A program made the translations under genes and the position numbers. From Negativibacillus massiliensis (GTDB taxonomy: Bacteria; Bacillota; Clostridia; Oscillospirales; Ruminococcaceae), in NCBI RefSeq assembly GCF_900148495.1, contig NZ_FTRU01000006.1, positions 1-64,000 of the forward strand: a stretch of DNA of 64,000 nucleotides, given 5' to 3'. The notes beneath the pieces are model-generated. The model made no database searches, was not told the origin of the DNA, and saw only the letters and a program-made list of their open reading frames with translations. This document shows, piece after piece, positions 20,317 to 28,338 of the stretch (position 1 is its first letter; each line of letters starts with the position of its first letter).

Positions 20317-22518
20317 CTAAAAATCTATCCCATCAAGTCGTTTAAAATGCCACATCTGATAGAAACAGTCCCCATTTTTCCACTGAATCGGAAGTCCCAG
20401 ATTCATCAGCATATCACCGCTGTAAACGTTTCCTTCCTCAGCCTGATAATGTGCTTTTTCCTCCAGACCGGTCAAACGTACGTTGATATAAGCTTCTTCC
20501 GGATCTGCAAAATCCTTGTAATACCAAACCAGGAATTCTGTCTCATCCTGAGAAACTGTCATCCACGCAGTCTGATTTCCTTCAAACGGGCTAAGCAAAC
20601 GATAGAACTTTCCTCCCTGTACCAATGGTCTGATCTTTTTGTACAGCGCTGTCTGTTCCGAAATCTTTTCGATTTCTTCGTCGCTCATCTTGCACAGGTT
20701 CAGTTCATATCCCAGATTAAATGGATAGGATACAGCTGCACGGAAATCCAGCGGTGTCTGACGGAGCATCTGGTGATTTGGAGATGCCGAAATATGAGAA
20801 GTGGTCATAACCGGCGGATAGCACAGAGAGGTTCCGTACTGAATCTTCAAACGGCAGACAGCATCGCTGTTGTCACTTGCCCATGTCTGTGGGAAATAGT
20901 ACATCATACCTGCATCCATTCTTGCTCCACCCGAAGCGCAGTTTTCAAACAGGACATCTGGGAATCGTTTCGTCAACACATCCATGACATGATACAATCC
21001 CAAAACATAGCGGTGCAGCAATTCATCCTGACGTTCCGGCGGCAGACCTTCAGAACCTGGCTCGCTAATGCGGCGGTTGCAGTCCCATTTTACATAGGAA
21101 ATATTTGCACTGGACAGCACATTACTTAAGCTGTCAATGATATAATCCTGCACTTCTTTGCGAGAAAGATCCAGATACAGCTGATGACGCCACTGGCTTC
21201 TCTTTCGTCCATTGATATGGATGCACCAGTCAGGGTGATTGCGATACAGTTCGCTGTCCGGCGATACCATCTCCGGCTCAAACCATAATCCGAACTGCAT
21301 TCCCAGCGCATTGACATCCTCTGCAAGACCTTTCAGTTCTTTAGGCAATTTTCTACTATTCTCGAACCAGTCTCCCAGCGAGGTGGTGTCGTCATCGCGA
21401 TGACCAAACCATCCATCATCCAGTACCAGCATTTCAATTCCTGCTTTTGCTGCTTTTTTTGCAAGCTCCAGAACTGTCTGATGGTCAAAATTGAAGTAGG
21501 CAGCTTCCCAGGTATTGATAACGATTGGGCGGGGAGCATGCTGGAACTTTCCTTTATAAAGATGGTTGAGAAACAAATCATGGAATTTTGAGGACATCCC
21601 GTTAAGTCCTTTTTGAGAGTAAGACAGAACTGCCTGTGGGGTTACAAATTCCTCTCCTGCTTCCAATCTCCATCCAAAGTTTCCCGGATGAATTCCAATC
21701 TGTACTCTGGCACTGCGGTACATATCGCAGGATACCCCTGCTAAAAAGTTTCCGCTGTAAACCAGCGTTACACCGTAAGCATCGCCGTTTTGTTCGGTCG
21801 TTTCCTTTTCTACCAGTGCAAAAAACGGATTTTCCTGGTGGGAGGAAATTCCTCTGGTACTTTCCAGATAGGTTTCCCCGATGCCAAGCTTTCTGCGTTC
21901 GATCCAGTGTTCACGCAATGCTGTACCGGAAAGCTGAAGCATTTCATACGGTGCGTGCTTCATATCCAAGCTCATCGAAAGTGCTTTTTTAATCTTCAAA
22001 CTATCTTTACCCAGATTTTTCAGTACCGTATGGCGGGTAATTGCACCGGTCTTTTCAAATACAGTATAATACAGCTCTGCCTGCAGCTGGAGAATCTGAT
22101 CCTTTAAAATTAATTTTAAGGTCTGAGCATCTTCTTTTTCTGCCCAAACCGACGGCAGACCTGGAAGCTCAACCGAACCTTCCAGAATCTCATAGCCTTC
22201 ATAACGCAGTTCCGAAATGCAGCATCCATCTTGTCCAACCACTTCTAAAGCTGCTGGACGATAATCAGACATTCCATATTCCGGATATTCATATGGCCAG
22301 AACTCATGCAGGAACATCGGATCATCCGGTTCTGTTCCCTCAAGCAGTTTTTTTCTGCGGTAAGGTGCTTCCAGATACCAGCTGATTGCCGGATCTGACA
22401 GCCTTTTTCCCCAATACAGATGCATTGGAAAAGCATTTTTATATATTTTCAGAATATAGCTGACATCTCCACCACTTAAATGAAAAATATTTTCGTTTTT
22501 TAGAAATTCGATCCCCAT
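20317..22518 (-). CDS. Alpha-galactosidase, GH36
   Basis: 733 residues, typical of clan GH-D bacterial enzymes (RafA/AgaA type) that remove alpha-1,6-galactose from raffinose, stachyose and melibiose. N-terminal beta-supersandwich to about 325, then the barrel with LVLDDGWFGHRDDDTTSLGDW, nucleophile Asp479 in YVKWDCNR, ENCASGGARMD, and acid/base Asp549 in WASDNSD. No signal peptide, so substrates must be imported. It is the first gene after a strong promoter with an inverted repeat; lacZ, MATE and EamA follow on the same strand. Confidence 0.95.
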   Translation of the reverse strand: MGIEFLKNENIFHLSGGDVSYILKIYKNAFPMHLYWGKRLSDPAISWYLEAPYRRKKLLEGTEPDDPMFLHEFWPYEYPEYGMSDYRPAALEVVGQDGCCISELRYEGYEILEGSVELPGLPSVWAEKEDAQTLKLILKDQILQLQAELYYTVFEKTGAITRHTVLKNLGKDSLKIKKALSMSLDMKHAPYEMLQLSGTALREHWIERRKLGIGETYLESTRGISSHQENPFFALVEKETTEQNGDAYGVTLVYSGNFLAGVSCDMYRSARVQIGIHPGNFGWRLEAGEEFVTPQAVLSYSQKGLNGMSSKFHDLFLNHLYKGKFQHAPRPIVINTWEAAYFNFDHQTVLELAKKAAKAGIEMLVLDDGWFGHRDDDTTSLGDWFENSRKLPKELKGLAEDVNALGMQFGLWFEPEMVSPDSELYRNHPDWCIHINGRKRSQWRHQLYLDLSRKEVQDYIIDSLSNVLSSANISYVKWDCNRRISEPGSEGLPPERQDELLHRYVLGLYHVMDVLTKRFPDVLFENCASGGARMDAGMMYYFPQTWASDNSDAVCRLKIQYGTSLCYPPVMTTSHISASPNHQMLRQTPLDFRAAVSYPFNLGYELNLCKMSDEEIEKISEQTALYKKIRPLVQGGKFYRLLSPFEGNQTAWMTVSQDETEFLVWYYKDFADPEEAYINVRLTGLEEKAHYQAEEGNVYSGDMLMNLGLPIQWKNGDCFYQMWHFKRLDGIDF

Positions 22519-22576
22519 GATTCACCCTCATTTCATCTTGAAAGTCAAAAAAGCCAAAAGCATTTCACCCACAAAC

Positions 22577-22605
22577 ATTATATCAATCAGATTTCACAAA
22601 ATCAA
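22577..22605 (-). promoter_or_regulatory. Promoter of the alpha-galactosidase cluster
   Basis: Minus strand TTGATT (22600-22605), 17-bp spacer, TATAAT (22577-22582). The -10 box is about 58 bp upstream of the galA start. Confidence 0.85.
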
Positions 22606-22634
22606 CAAGATGTGTAATTTTTTTATTTGTGAAA
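22592..22634. promoter_or_regulatory. Inverted-repeat operator candidate at the galA promoter
   Basis: TTTCACAAA (22592-22600) is repeated inverted as TTTGTGAAA (22626-22634), 34 bp centre to centre. One arm overlaps the spacer and -35 box, the other lies upstream. Such spacing suits an AraC-type activator or a repressor dimer pair. No regulator gene is adjacent. Confidence 0.55.
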
Positions 22635-22680
22635 AAATTTACTCCTGTTTTGATTTACAATACACAAAAATATAAAAAAA

Positions 22681-22714
22681 CAAAAAGCTGTGCGTTTGCA
22701 CAGCTTTTTGTTTT
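22681..22714. terminator. Terminator of the cysteine-rich protein gene
   Basis: AAAAAGCTGTGC, loop GTTT, GCACAGCTTTTT: a perfect stem with poly-A and poly-T flanks. Confidence 0.9.
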
Positions 22715-22733
22715 AGGGCTTTTATGATCTATC

Positions 22734-23114
22734 TTATAACTGAGGGATTTCTGGAACTGTTAGAACCTCTGGAATAACTGGTGTGCTTACTGCTTCACAT
22801 CCAGTGCAGATATCCTCGCTGGAAACCTCGTTGCAGCCAACATAGGTGTCGCCAACTGTAGCTACTGCACCAAACTCTACCGGTACTGCCACACAGACAT
22901 CCTGACTGATGGTAAAGAAGCAGGAGCCATTTTTAACTCCTCCGCAGGTTTCTCTGCCTGGTGTTACCAATGGGGTACCGCAGCATTTTGTCATGGTTAC
23001 TCCGGTTTTTGCAAATGGAGTAACGGTAACTGGAACACAAACAGATACGGACTGGTATCCGACTGCTGGGCAGGTCTGGTTTTCCTCGAGCAAAGTATTT
23101 GTTGTTTGAAGCAT
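22734..23114 (-). CDS. Cysteine-rich protein, possible spore-coat or exosporium component
   Basis: 126 residues, eleven cysteines, no signal peptide or membrane segment. Two halves look like an internal repeat: SVCVPVTVTPFAKTGVTMT then KCCG, and DVCVAVPVEFGAVATVGDTY then VGC, each a valine-rich beta stretch between cysteines. The tail is Pro/Val-rich (VIPEVLTVPEIPQL). I do not recognise a named family. ATG follows AAAGGAGG. A sigma-K-like promoter precedes it and a strong terminator ends it, so it is a single-gene unit; together these suggest a cross-linked layer of the spore. That role is inference. Confidence 0.7.
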   Translation of the reverse strand: MLQTTNTLLEENQTCPAVGYQSVSVCVPVTVTPFAKTGVTMTKCCGTPLVTPGRETCGGVKNGSCFFTISQDVCVAVPVEFGAVATVGDTYVGCNEVSSEDICTGCEAVSTPVIPEVLTVPEIPQL

Positions 23115-23146
23115 TTTTAATCTCCTCCTTTTGTTTGGCTTCTCTC

Positions 23147-23175
23147 TATCCTATGGCACTGCCCGACATTGTGTG
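23147..23175 (-). promoter_or_regulatory. Candidate sigma-K promoter
   Basis: Minus strand CACA (23172-23175), 16-bp spacer, CATAGGATA (23147-23155). This matches the Bacillus sigma-K form (AC-containing -35, CATANNNTA -10). No sigma-A promoter is obvious here. The start would be near 23140, leaving a 25-nt leader with the ribosome site. Confidence 0.5.
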
Positions 23176-23250
23176 ACAAATTTCCACAACCTTTTTCTGT
23201 ACCTGACTTCATCCCCATTTATCCAAACAGTAATTTTCCCACTGAAACAC

Positions 23251-23292
23251 AAAAAGAAAAAGCAGTCCGTAGAAAAACTACGAACTGCTTTT
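23251..23292 (-). terminator. Terminator of tRNA-Pro
   Basis: Stem AGCAGT/ACTGCT plus CGTAG/CTACG around an A-rich loop, with A and T runs on both sides. On the minus strand it begins immediately after the encoded CCA. Confidence 0.88.
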
Positions 23293-23368
23293 TGGTCTGA
23301 GTGGCGGGACTTGAACCCACGGCCTCTACCACCCCAAGGTAGCACGCTACCAGCTGCGCCACACCCAG
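23293..23368 (-). tRNA. tRNA-Pro (anticodon GGG)
   Basis: Minus-strand cloverleaf: acceptor CTGGGTG/CACTCAG, anticodon stem CTACC/GGTAG with loop TTGGGGT (anticodon GGG, reads CCC and CCU), T-arm with GTTCAAG, discriminator A and encoded CCA. It has its own promoter and terminator. Confidence 0.95.
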
Positions 23369-23380
23369 ATGATAGGGAAA

Positions 23381-23409
23381 ATTATACCATAGGCCTCCCT
23401 AAAAATCAA
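23381..23409 (-). promoter_or_regulatory. Promoter of tRNA-Pro
   Basis: Minus strand TTGATT (23404-23409), 17-bp spacer, TATAAT (23381-23386), twelve bases before the tRNA. Confidence 0.88.
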
Positions 23410-23439
23410 TAGCGAATCCCGTCGACCGAATGACTGTGA

Positions 23440-23568
23440 TTACTCTTTGGTGAAATGGGATTTATCAACACCGCACAGTGGGCAAACATAATCGTCTGGC
23501 TCCTGTGTCAGATCACCTTCGTATACATAACCACATACGTCGCATACCCAGCGTTCTGTCTCTGCCAT
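23440..23568 (-). CDS. Nested in-frame rubredoxin (possible internal translation product)
   Basis: Inside the fusion gene an ATG at 23568 (Met226) is preceded by AAAGGAGG (23577-23584) with an ideal 8-nt spacer. Translation from it would give a 42-residue protein, MAETERWVC to SHFTKE, with all four cysteines of a rubredoxin. Either a once separate rubredoxin gene has fused to its neighbour by loss of a stop, or both a fusion and a free rubredoxin are made. The site is seen directly; its use is inference. Confidence 0.5.
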   Translation of the reverse strand: MAETERWVCDVCGYVYEGDLTQEPDDYVCPLCGVDKSHFTKE

Positions 23569-24243
23569 TTTTGTTTCCTCCTTTGTTTCCTTGATAAAAT
23601 GTGTTTTATTTACACCGCACAATGGACAGGTATAATCATCCGGTTCCTGTGTCAGGTCTCCCTCATACACATAACCGCATACATCGCATACCCAACGCTG
23701 TGCAGATGTCTGCTTGTTGCTGGTTTCTTTTTTTTCCGGTGCAATATAGGATGGTGCATTCTTTGGTGCACCGCCACGAATTACTTCGTGATAATAGCGG
23801 TAGGTCATTGGAACGGTATCTGCAATATCAAATGCATCCTCTACCGATGCAAGCACTACCATATGAGTTGGTGTTTCTGTTACCGATACTACTTTACAGA
23901 TCAGCGCACCGCAGCATTTTTCGTTCAGGATCGGAAGTCCATCCTGCATCCGGTAGTCAATTCCTTCATATTTATCGTGATCTTTTCCTGAAACAAAACC
24001 CAGTTTCTGAATAACTTCTTTTCTTGTTTTTTCCGAGAGAATAGAAACAGAAAATCTTCCATTTTTCTGAACCAATTCCCAAGTATAGTTGTTTTTATTG
24101 ATACTTGTTGCAATAATCGGATTTTCACTGGTTACCTGAAAAACAGTGTTAACAATACAGCCGCATGGACGCTCTCCATCCATCGCTCCAATCAGGTACA
24201 ATCCATAGGACAGTTTTCTTAGGTTCTTTTCTTTAATATCCAT
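23440..24243 (-). CDS. Flavin reductase-domain protein with two C-terminal rubredoxin domains
   Basis: 267 residues. Residues 1-160 form an FMN-binding split-barrel (flavin reductase-like) with [15 protein letters not shown] and an SINKNNYT stretch; then a linker and two rubredoxins 48 residues apart: Cys186/189/206/209 and Cys234/237/254/257, both reading [20 protein letters not shown]. One-rubredoxin versions resemble Moorella Hrb, which passes electrons to flavodiiron NO/O2 reductases. The doubled rubredoxin is unusual. Start: ATG at 24243, nine bases after AAGGAG; an earlier ATG touches that site. A complete internal ribosome site precedes the second rubredoxin. Follows birA by 16 bp; no terminator before tRNA-Pro. 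Confidence 0.88.
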   Translation of the reverse strand: MDIKEKNLRKLSYGLYLIGAMDGERPCGCIVNTVFQVTSENPIIATSINKNNYTWELVQKNGRFSVSILSEKTRKEVIQKLGFVSGKDHDKYEGIDYRMQDGLPILNEKCCGALICKVVSVTETPTHMVVLASVEDAFDIADTVPMTYRYYHEVIRGGAPKNAPSYIAPEKKETSNKQTSAQRWVCDVCGYVYEGDLTQEPDDYTCPLCGVNKTHFIKETKEETKMAETERWVCDVCGYVYEGDLTQEPDDYVCPLCGVDKSHFTKE

Positions 24244-24259
24244 TTGATTCATCTCCTTC

Positions 24260-25021
24260 TTATTTAATATATCCCAAAAGTCCACGTACCGAAACTTCTC
24301 CGGCACGTACCTTCTGCTGCCCATTCTCGGTTTGACAAATCAGTTCTCCCTGTGAAGAAACCGATACCGCTTTTGCCAAAAAACTTTCATTTCCCGATTC
24401 TATTTTGACTTCTCTGCCCAGTGTAATACAACATGCGGAATATCTGGTTAAAATTTCCTGTGGATTCTGTTTTAATCTTTCCAGATTATCACCTAAACAA
24501 ATGGAGAGATTTTTTAAAAGCTGATCCTTACTTGCTTCTCTTCCCCAGATGCTCTTTAGCGATCCTGCATACAACAGCCCCTGCTGTTCAAACTCTTCTT
24601 TTGTCTGCATGAGATTAATTCCGATTCCACAGATTCCAAAAGTCTGTTCTGCCATGATCCGGCTCTCACAAAGAATACCTGCAATTTTAAAGAATTCTCC
24701 ATCTTTGAAAGCCACAACATCGTTTGGCCATTTCAGAAAAATAGATGTAAATCCCATTTCTTCTAAAGCCTGACGCACTGAGATGCCCGATAAAAATGGC
24801 AAAAGGGTCATCTGCTCTACCGTCAGATTTTTATACAGCCAGGAAGCCAATAAACTTTTTCCTTCCCTGTCATGCCACTGCTTTCCCAGTCTTCCTTTTC
24901 CCGCTGTCTGATGCAGTGCTGTCACAACGCATTTATCCGGAAGATTCTCTGCGTGTTCCTTTAGATATTGATTGGTAGAGTCTACCTCATCCAGACAGAT
25001 AACTTTGGTTTGTTCTTCCAT
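24260..25021 (-). CDS. birA: Biotin-[acetyl-CoA-carboxylase] ligase
   Basis: 253 residues. Makes biotinyl-AMP and transfers biotin to carrier-protein lysines. [12 protein letters not shown], the ligase loop [19 protein letters not shown] and FLKWPNDV are diagnostic; the C-terminal SH3-like domain holds SQGELICQ and [11 protein letters not shown]. No N-terminal helix-turn-helix, so this is a group I ligase without a repressor role. ATG is adjacent to the yfcE stop (TAAATG), so it is coupled to that gene. Confidence 0.94.
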   Translation of the reverse strand: MEEQTKVICLDEVDSTNQYLKEHAENLPDKCVVTALHQTAGKGRLGKQWHDREGKSLLASWLYKNLTVEQMTLLPFLSGISVRQALEEMGFTSIFLKWPNDVVAFKDGEFFKIAGILCESRIMAEQTFGICGIGINLMQTKEEFEQQGLLYAGSLKSIWGREASKDQLLKNLSICLGDNLERLKQNPQEILTRYSACCITLGREVKIESGNESFLAKAVSVSSQGELICQTENGQQKVRAGEVSVRGLLGYIK

Positions 25022-25507
25022 TTAATGCTGTTCCTCCAGGCGAATGTGGTTGCACACAATATTCTTTCCCTGAATGTCAATTACCGCATAGGTTGGATAC
25101 AGACTTCCGCGAGGATGTCCCAAGCTTCCGGGATTTAAAACATGAATCCCATCCCGATATTCATAATATGCTTCATGGGTGTGCCCAAACAGGACAACCT
25201 TTGCTTCTTTTCTGATCGCTTCATTCACTAATTGATCCAGATCATACTTGACATTCCACTGATGTCCGTGTGTGCAGTAAAATAGGATGTCTTTCACATA
25301 AGCAAGAATGGTGTATTCATCGTTGGAAGAATAATCGCAGTTTCCGCAGACACACCAGTCCTCTTTTGGGACTCCACGCATTGCCTGATGGAAATCCTTT
25401 GTTCCATCTCCAAGGAAGATAAACAGTTCTGCGTCCGATTGCTGTTCAATCACCTGCTTTACTCTGTCTACTCGTCCATGGGAATCCGACATCACTACAA
25501 TTCTCAT
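25022..25507 (-). CDS. YfcE/MJ0936-family metallophosphoesterase
   Basis: 161 residues. Two-metal phosphodiesterase fold: VVMSDSHGRVD, FLGDG, CGNCD, THGHQW, LFGHTHEAYY and LNPGSLGHPRG occur in family order. Members hydrolyse phosphodiesters in vitro; the physiological substrate is unsettled. First gene of yfcE-birA-rubredoxin fusion, driven by the promoter at 25540. Confidence 0.92.
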   Translation of the reverse strand: MRIVVMSDSHGRVDRVKQVIEQQSDAELFIFLGDGTKDFHQAMRGVPKEDWCVCGNCDYSSNDEYTILAYVKDILFYCTHGHQWNVKYDLDQLVNEAIRKEAKVVLFGHTHEAYYEYRDGIHVLNPGSLGHPRGSLYPTYAVIDIQGKNIVCNHIRLEEQH

Positions 25508-25539
25508 ACCCTAACCTCTCTTCCATTCACCTTATTCTT

Positions 25540-25568
25540 ATTATCGTACAAAATTGGTCTATTTTCAA
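25540..25568 (-). promoter_or_regulatory. Promoter of yfcE-birA-rubredoxin operon
   Basis: Minus strand TTGAAA (25563-25568), 17-bp spacer, GATAAT (25540-25545), 32 bp before the yfcE start. Confidence 0.82.
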
Positions 25569-25704
25569 GCACCTTGTTAAAATTATGCTTACCTTCTCAC
25601 CAATCTACAAAAAAGTAAGAAAAAGCAAGCGATTTTTCTTCATTTCCTCCTAAGATTTTCTTCATACTGCACTCGCACTATTTTTTTCTCTTTCAAATAT
25701 TACT

Positions 25705-25734
25705 TTGCTGCCTTTTCGGGGAAACTTTTATGAT
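25705..25734 (+). promoter_or_regulatory. Promoter of the unknown three-gene operon
   Basis: TTGCTG (25705-25710), 18-bp spacer, TATGAT (25729-25734), 77 bp before the first start codon. Confidence 0.65.
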
Positions 25735-25811
25735 ACTCATTCATATAGTTAAAATAAACGGTGTTTTCCGGTTAATATCCGCACATGCGGCAGGAAATGG
25801 AGCGATTTTTC

Positions 25812-26057
25812 ATGGCAAATCAAAATCCACTCAGTCAGGCTCAACTGGATCTTCTTTTAAAAATGGCAGGCAAACAGCTTCATATCGATCCCAAGGCATT
25901 AAAACAGCAATTGGAGCGAGGAGACCTCAGTTCCATCAGTGCTCGTCTGGGCAATGATATGGGAAACCAGCTCAATTCTCTGCTTTCAGATCCACAAAAA
26001 ATGCAGCAGGTTCTGTCCCAGACAAACCTCCAGCAACTACTTCAAAACCTCAAATAA
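25812..26057 (+). CDS. Unknown protein, first gene of a three-gene operon
   Basis: 81 residues, helical, Gln/Leu-rich, no signal or membrane segment. LLSDPQKMQQ at 57-66 is repeated in the next gene at its residues 17-26, and the DNA is alike there too, so the two share a domain or a duplicated segment. I take ATG 25812 (nine bases after GGAG) over the earlier ATG at 25785. The second gene follows after 30 bp. No function recognised. Confidence 0.65.
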   Translation: MANQNPLSQAQLDLLLKMAGKQLHIDPKALKQQLERGDLSSISARLGNDMGNQLNSLLSDPQKMQQVLSQTNLQQLLQNLK

Positions 26058-26087
26058 ATTTCATCTATTAAAAGGAGGGAATCTGCC

Positions 26088-26642
26088 TTGTCCCAGAATC
26101 AAAACACCCCAAATCTCAGTGATATGATCTCTCAGCTGCTCTCTGACCCGCAAAAAATGCAGCAGTTCAGTCAGATGGCATCCTCCCTGGGACTGGGCGG
26201 AAATTCCCAGCAGACAAACTCTCCATCTGCTCCAGACCTTTCTTCTCTGCTTTCGACCAATCCCCAAAATTCTGCTCCTGCGCCGGATCTTTCTTTGCTG
26301 CTGCAAAATCTTGCTTCTCAAAATACACCGCAGGAACGTACAACCTCCCAGCAAAATCCTCCTGCTCTCGATCTTTCCGGCCTTTTATCTTCTCTCAACG
26401 GAAACAATAACACACAAAATTCTTCTACTCTGGATTTTTCCATGATAGAAAAAATCCAAAATGCGATGCAGATGTTTTCCCAGTCCAATCCTAATGTCGA
26501 CCTTCTGCGCGCACTTCGTCCCTTGCTTTCTCAAAAGAGAGCCAAGAAGGTGGATGATGCCATCCGTATCATGCAGCTAATCCAGATCCTGCCCATGCTC
26601 AAGGAAAGCGGTCTGTTTGGTTTTGGGGGTGAACAGAAATGA
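26088..26642 (+). CDS. Unknown Gln/Asn/Pro-rich protein with LxxLL-type repeats
   Basis: 184 residues. N-terminal segment with LLSDPQKMQQ shared with the gene before; a disordered middle (40-125) in which P/A-D-L-S-x-L-L recurs (APDLSSLLS, APDLSLLLQNL, ALDLSGLLSSL, and a looser LDFSMIEK); and an ordered C-terminal helical part, LLRALRPLLSQKRAKKVDDA followed by IRIMQLIQILPML. Start is TTG 26088, eight bases after AAAGGAGGG. The stop overlaps the next start by four bases. The repeats look like short docking motifs. No named family recognised. Confidence 0.65.
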   Translation: MSQNQNTPNLSDMISQLLSDPQKMQQFSQMASSLGLGGNSQQTNSPSAPDLSSLLSTNPQNSAPAPDLSLLLQNLASQNTPQERTTSQQNPPALDLSGLLSSLNGNNNTQNSSTLDFSMIEKIQNAMQMFSQSNPNVDLLRALRPLLSQKRAKKVDDAIRIMQLIQILPMLKESGLFGFGGEQK

Positions 26643-27061
26643 AATGGGAACAAACCCGCCAATATTCACAAAAAGAAATCCAAGCTATGCAGCAGGATGC
26701 TATCGAACGGGTACGGCAAATGCAGCAGCGCTCCGAGCAGGTACTGCGCCGCTCTGCTAAAATACCTTCCTTTTTTATTGAAGATAGCTCTCAGCATCAT
26801 TTGCAGAATCATCAGGAAGCCTACAAGGAAGAGAGAAAATCACCTTCTCCATCCACACCGCATGTTGTACAGGAATCTCATCCTTCCAGCAGTTTTCATC
26901 CTACCCCTCCTGATGAAACAAAGCCTTCCATCGAGCAGCTCCTTTCCGCACTCAATCTGGACAAAGAACGTTTGTTGATTTTGGCTTTGCTGTTTCTTCT
27001 TTATACAGATGGCGCTGATCAGACTCTGCTTCTTGCCTTATTATACTTATTCTTCGAGTAA
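26639..27061 (+). CDS. Unknown protein with C-terminal hydrophobic hairpin
   Basis: 140 residues. A charged helical start (QKEIQAMQQDAIERVRQMQQ), a Pro/Ser/His-rich linker (70-105) and a C-terminal hairpin of two hydrophobic stretches, LLILALLFLLY and TLLLALLYLFFE, around a short acidic turn. Such tails occur in small uncharacterised clostridial proteins and could insert in a membrane or pack as an amphipathic hairpin. Coupled to the upstream gene (ATGA overlap). No terminator is evident after it. Function unknown. Confidence 0.62.
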   Translation: MKWEQTRQYSQKEIQAMQQDAIERVRQMQQRSEQVLRRSAKIPSFFIEDSSQHHLQNHQEAYKEERKSPSPSTPHVVQESHPSSSFHPTPPDETKPSIEQLLSALNLDKERLLILALLFLLYTDGADQTLLLALLYLFFE

Positions 27062-27196
27062 TCTTCCTTTTATATATAAATTATTTCCCTGACACAATTT
27101 CTTAATACTTTTCCCTCATTTTCGACAAACTTTTGCCCTCACTTTAACTGACATCAATAAAAGTATAAAAAAATCGTTTCGTTTGTCTATTTTTGA

Positions 27197-27225
27197 TTGA
27201 CAATTGGCAAAAAGAACAGTAAACT
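27197..27225 (+). promoter_or_regulatory. Promoter of the G3E GTPase gene
   Basis: TTGACA (27197-27202), 17-bp spacer, TAAACT (27220-27225), giving a leader near 90 nt. Confidence 0.7.
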
Positions 27226-27320
27226 GAGTTTATAGGTGTTTTTTTATATTTGTTTTTGCCAGAAAATATTGTGATGTTAATAAAACAAAATAAACTCTGT
27301 TAAAATAGAGGAGGAATATT

Positions 27321-28238
27321 ATGACACAAGCACTGATTCCTTTATATTGCCTGACCGGTTTTGTTGGTTCAGGCAAAACCACCGTCCTTTTAAGTATTTT
27401 AAAACAGTATCCGCAAAAAAAGATCGGTGTCATCTTTACCGAACCTGCAGCTTACATTAAAGAAAGTGACGATATTTCCATCGAATGTCTGGAAAGCGGT
27501 TCTCTTAAATGCACCTGCGAGGAAGAAGCTTTACCTCAGGCACTGACCTATATGCGCCAGTGTCAGCCGGAAATGGTCTTTGTGGAAATATCCGGTCTGT
27601 CTGACCCAATCCACATCAAAAAGATTCTGGAAAAAGAAGAAAACGCCAACGCACTTCGCCGTTATGATATTCAGGGTATTATCTGCCTGGTGGATGCGGA
27701 CAACTTTATGGAACAGATCCAGAGTGTAGAGATGGTAAAACATCAGCTGTCCCACTGCAATATGGCGGTCATCAACAAAGCCGACCTGGTTTCTCCTGAA
27801 CTGCTCAGCGCTCTGCAGGCAAGCATTCGACGCATCAACCCGGACTGCGAAATCGCAAGCTGTTCCTTTGGCGGATTCAACCTTGTCCTTCTGGAGCATG
27901 AAATGCAGAGCGTTGCTGCTGAAGAGGAAGAATGTACCAAAGATGCACCAACTCCGGACTCAATCGTTCTCAGCTGTACCCACCGTCTGGAAAAACAGAA
28001 GGTGATCCAGTTTATCGAACACTTTGTTCCGGACACTTACCGAATCAAAGGTTTCTGTCTGTTTGAAACCGGATGGAATCAGATTGATGTTGTAGGCTCC
28101 CACATCAATTTTACCCCATGTATGCCGCACTCCTCTTCCCGTCTGATCTTCATTTCCAAGATTGGACATGCTCTTTCAGATGCTTTGAGCGAGTATTGGG
28201 ATCAGGTATTCGATCTTCCAATGCAGCTGCACGATTAA
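27321..28238 (+). CDS. G3E GTPase, CobW/UreG-like
   Basis: 305 residues. P-loop GFVGSGKTT (13-21), switch/Walker B region FVEISGLSDP, and base motif INKADLV; C-terminal CobW-C-like domain with VIQFIEHFVPDTYRIKGFC. The family handles metal insertion (Zn, Ni, Co). The usual metal motif GCxCC is replaced by LESGSLKCTCEEE (Cys64, Cys66), so metal choice may differ. Single gene between its promoter and a terminator; no zinc-regulated partner adjacent. Confidence 0.85.
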   Translation: MTQALIPLYCLTGFVGSGKTTVLLSILKQYPQKKIGVIFTEPAAYIKESDDISIECLESGSLKCTCEEEALPQALTYMRQCQPEMVFVEISGLSDPIHIKKILEKEENANALRRYDIQGIICLVDADNFMEQIQSVEMVKHQLSHCNMAVINKADLVSPELLSALQASIRRINPDCEIASCSFGGFNLVLLEHEMQSVAAEEEECTKDAPTPDSIVLSCTHRLEKQKVIQFIEHFVPDTYRIKGFCLFETGWNQIDVVGSHINFTPCMPHSSSRLIFISKIGHALSDALSEYWDQVFDLPMQLHD

Positions 28239-28252
28239 AATAAGTCTTTTTT

Positions 28253-28287
28253 TACACAACCGCATATTGCGGTTGTGTTTTTTTATA
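28253..28287 (+). terminator. Terminator of the G3E GTPase gene
   Basis: ACACAACCGCA, loop TAT, TGCGGTTGTGT and a T-run. Confidence 0.92.
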
Positions 28288-28338
28288 AATTAGACTAAAG
28301 TGTCAAAAAAATTTTTCTTAAATGTGAACATTTTATGA

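Larger units (their letters stand above)
25508..25811. other. Intergenic region with two divergent promoters
   Basis: Besides the two promoters listed separately, this AT-rich 304-bp stretch shows no gene, repeat or strong hairpin. Confidence 0.6.

Noticed and set aside
23131-23412. 93-residue plus-strand frame ending in WSEWRDLNPRPLPPQGSTLP
   Set aside because: Spurious translation across the antisense of tRNA-Pro, a familiar annotation error.
26100-26420. Tandem repeats in the second gene of the unknown operon as a CRISPR-like or minisatellite array
   Set aside because: The similarity is at protein level in short degenerate motifs; DNA spacing is irregular.
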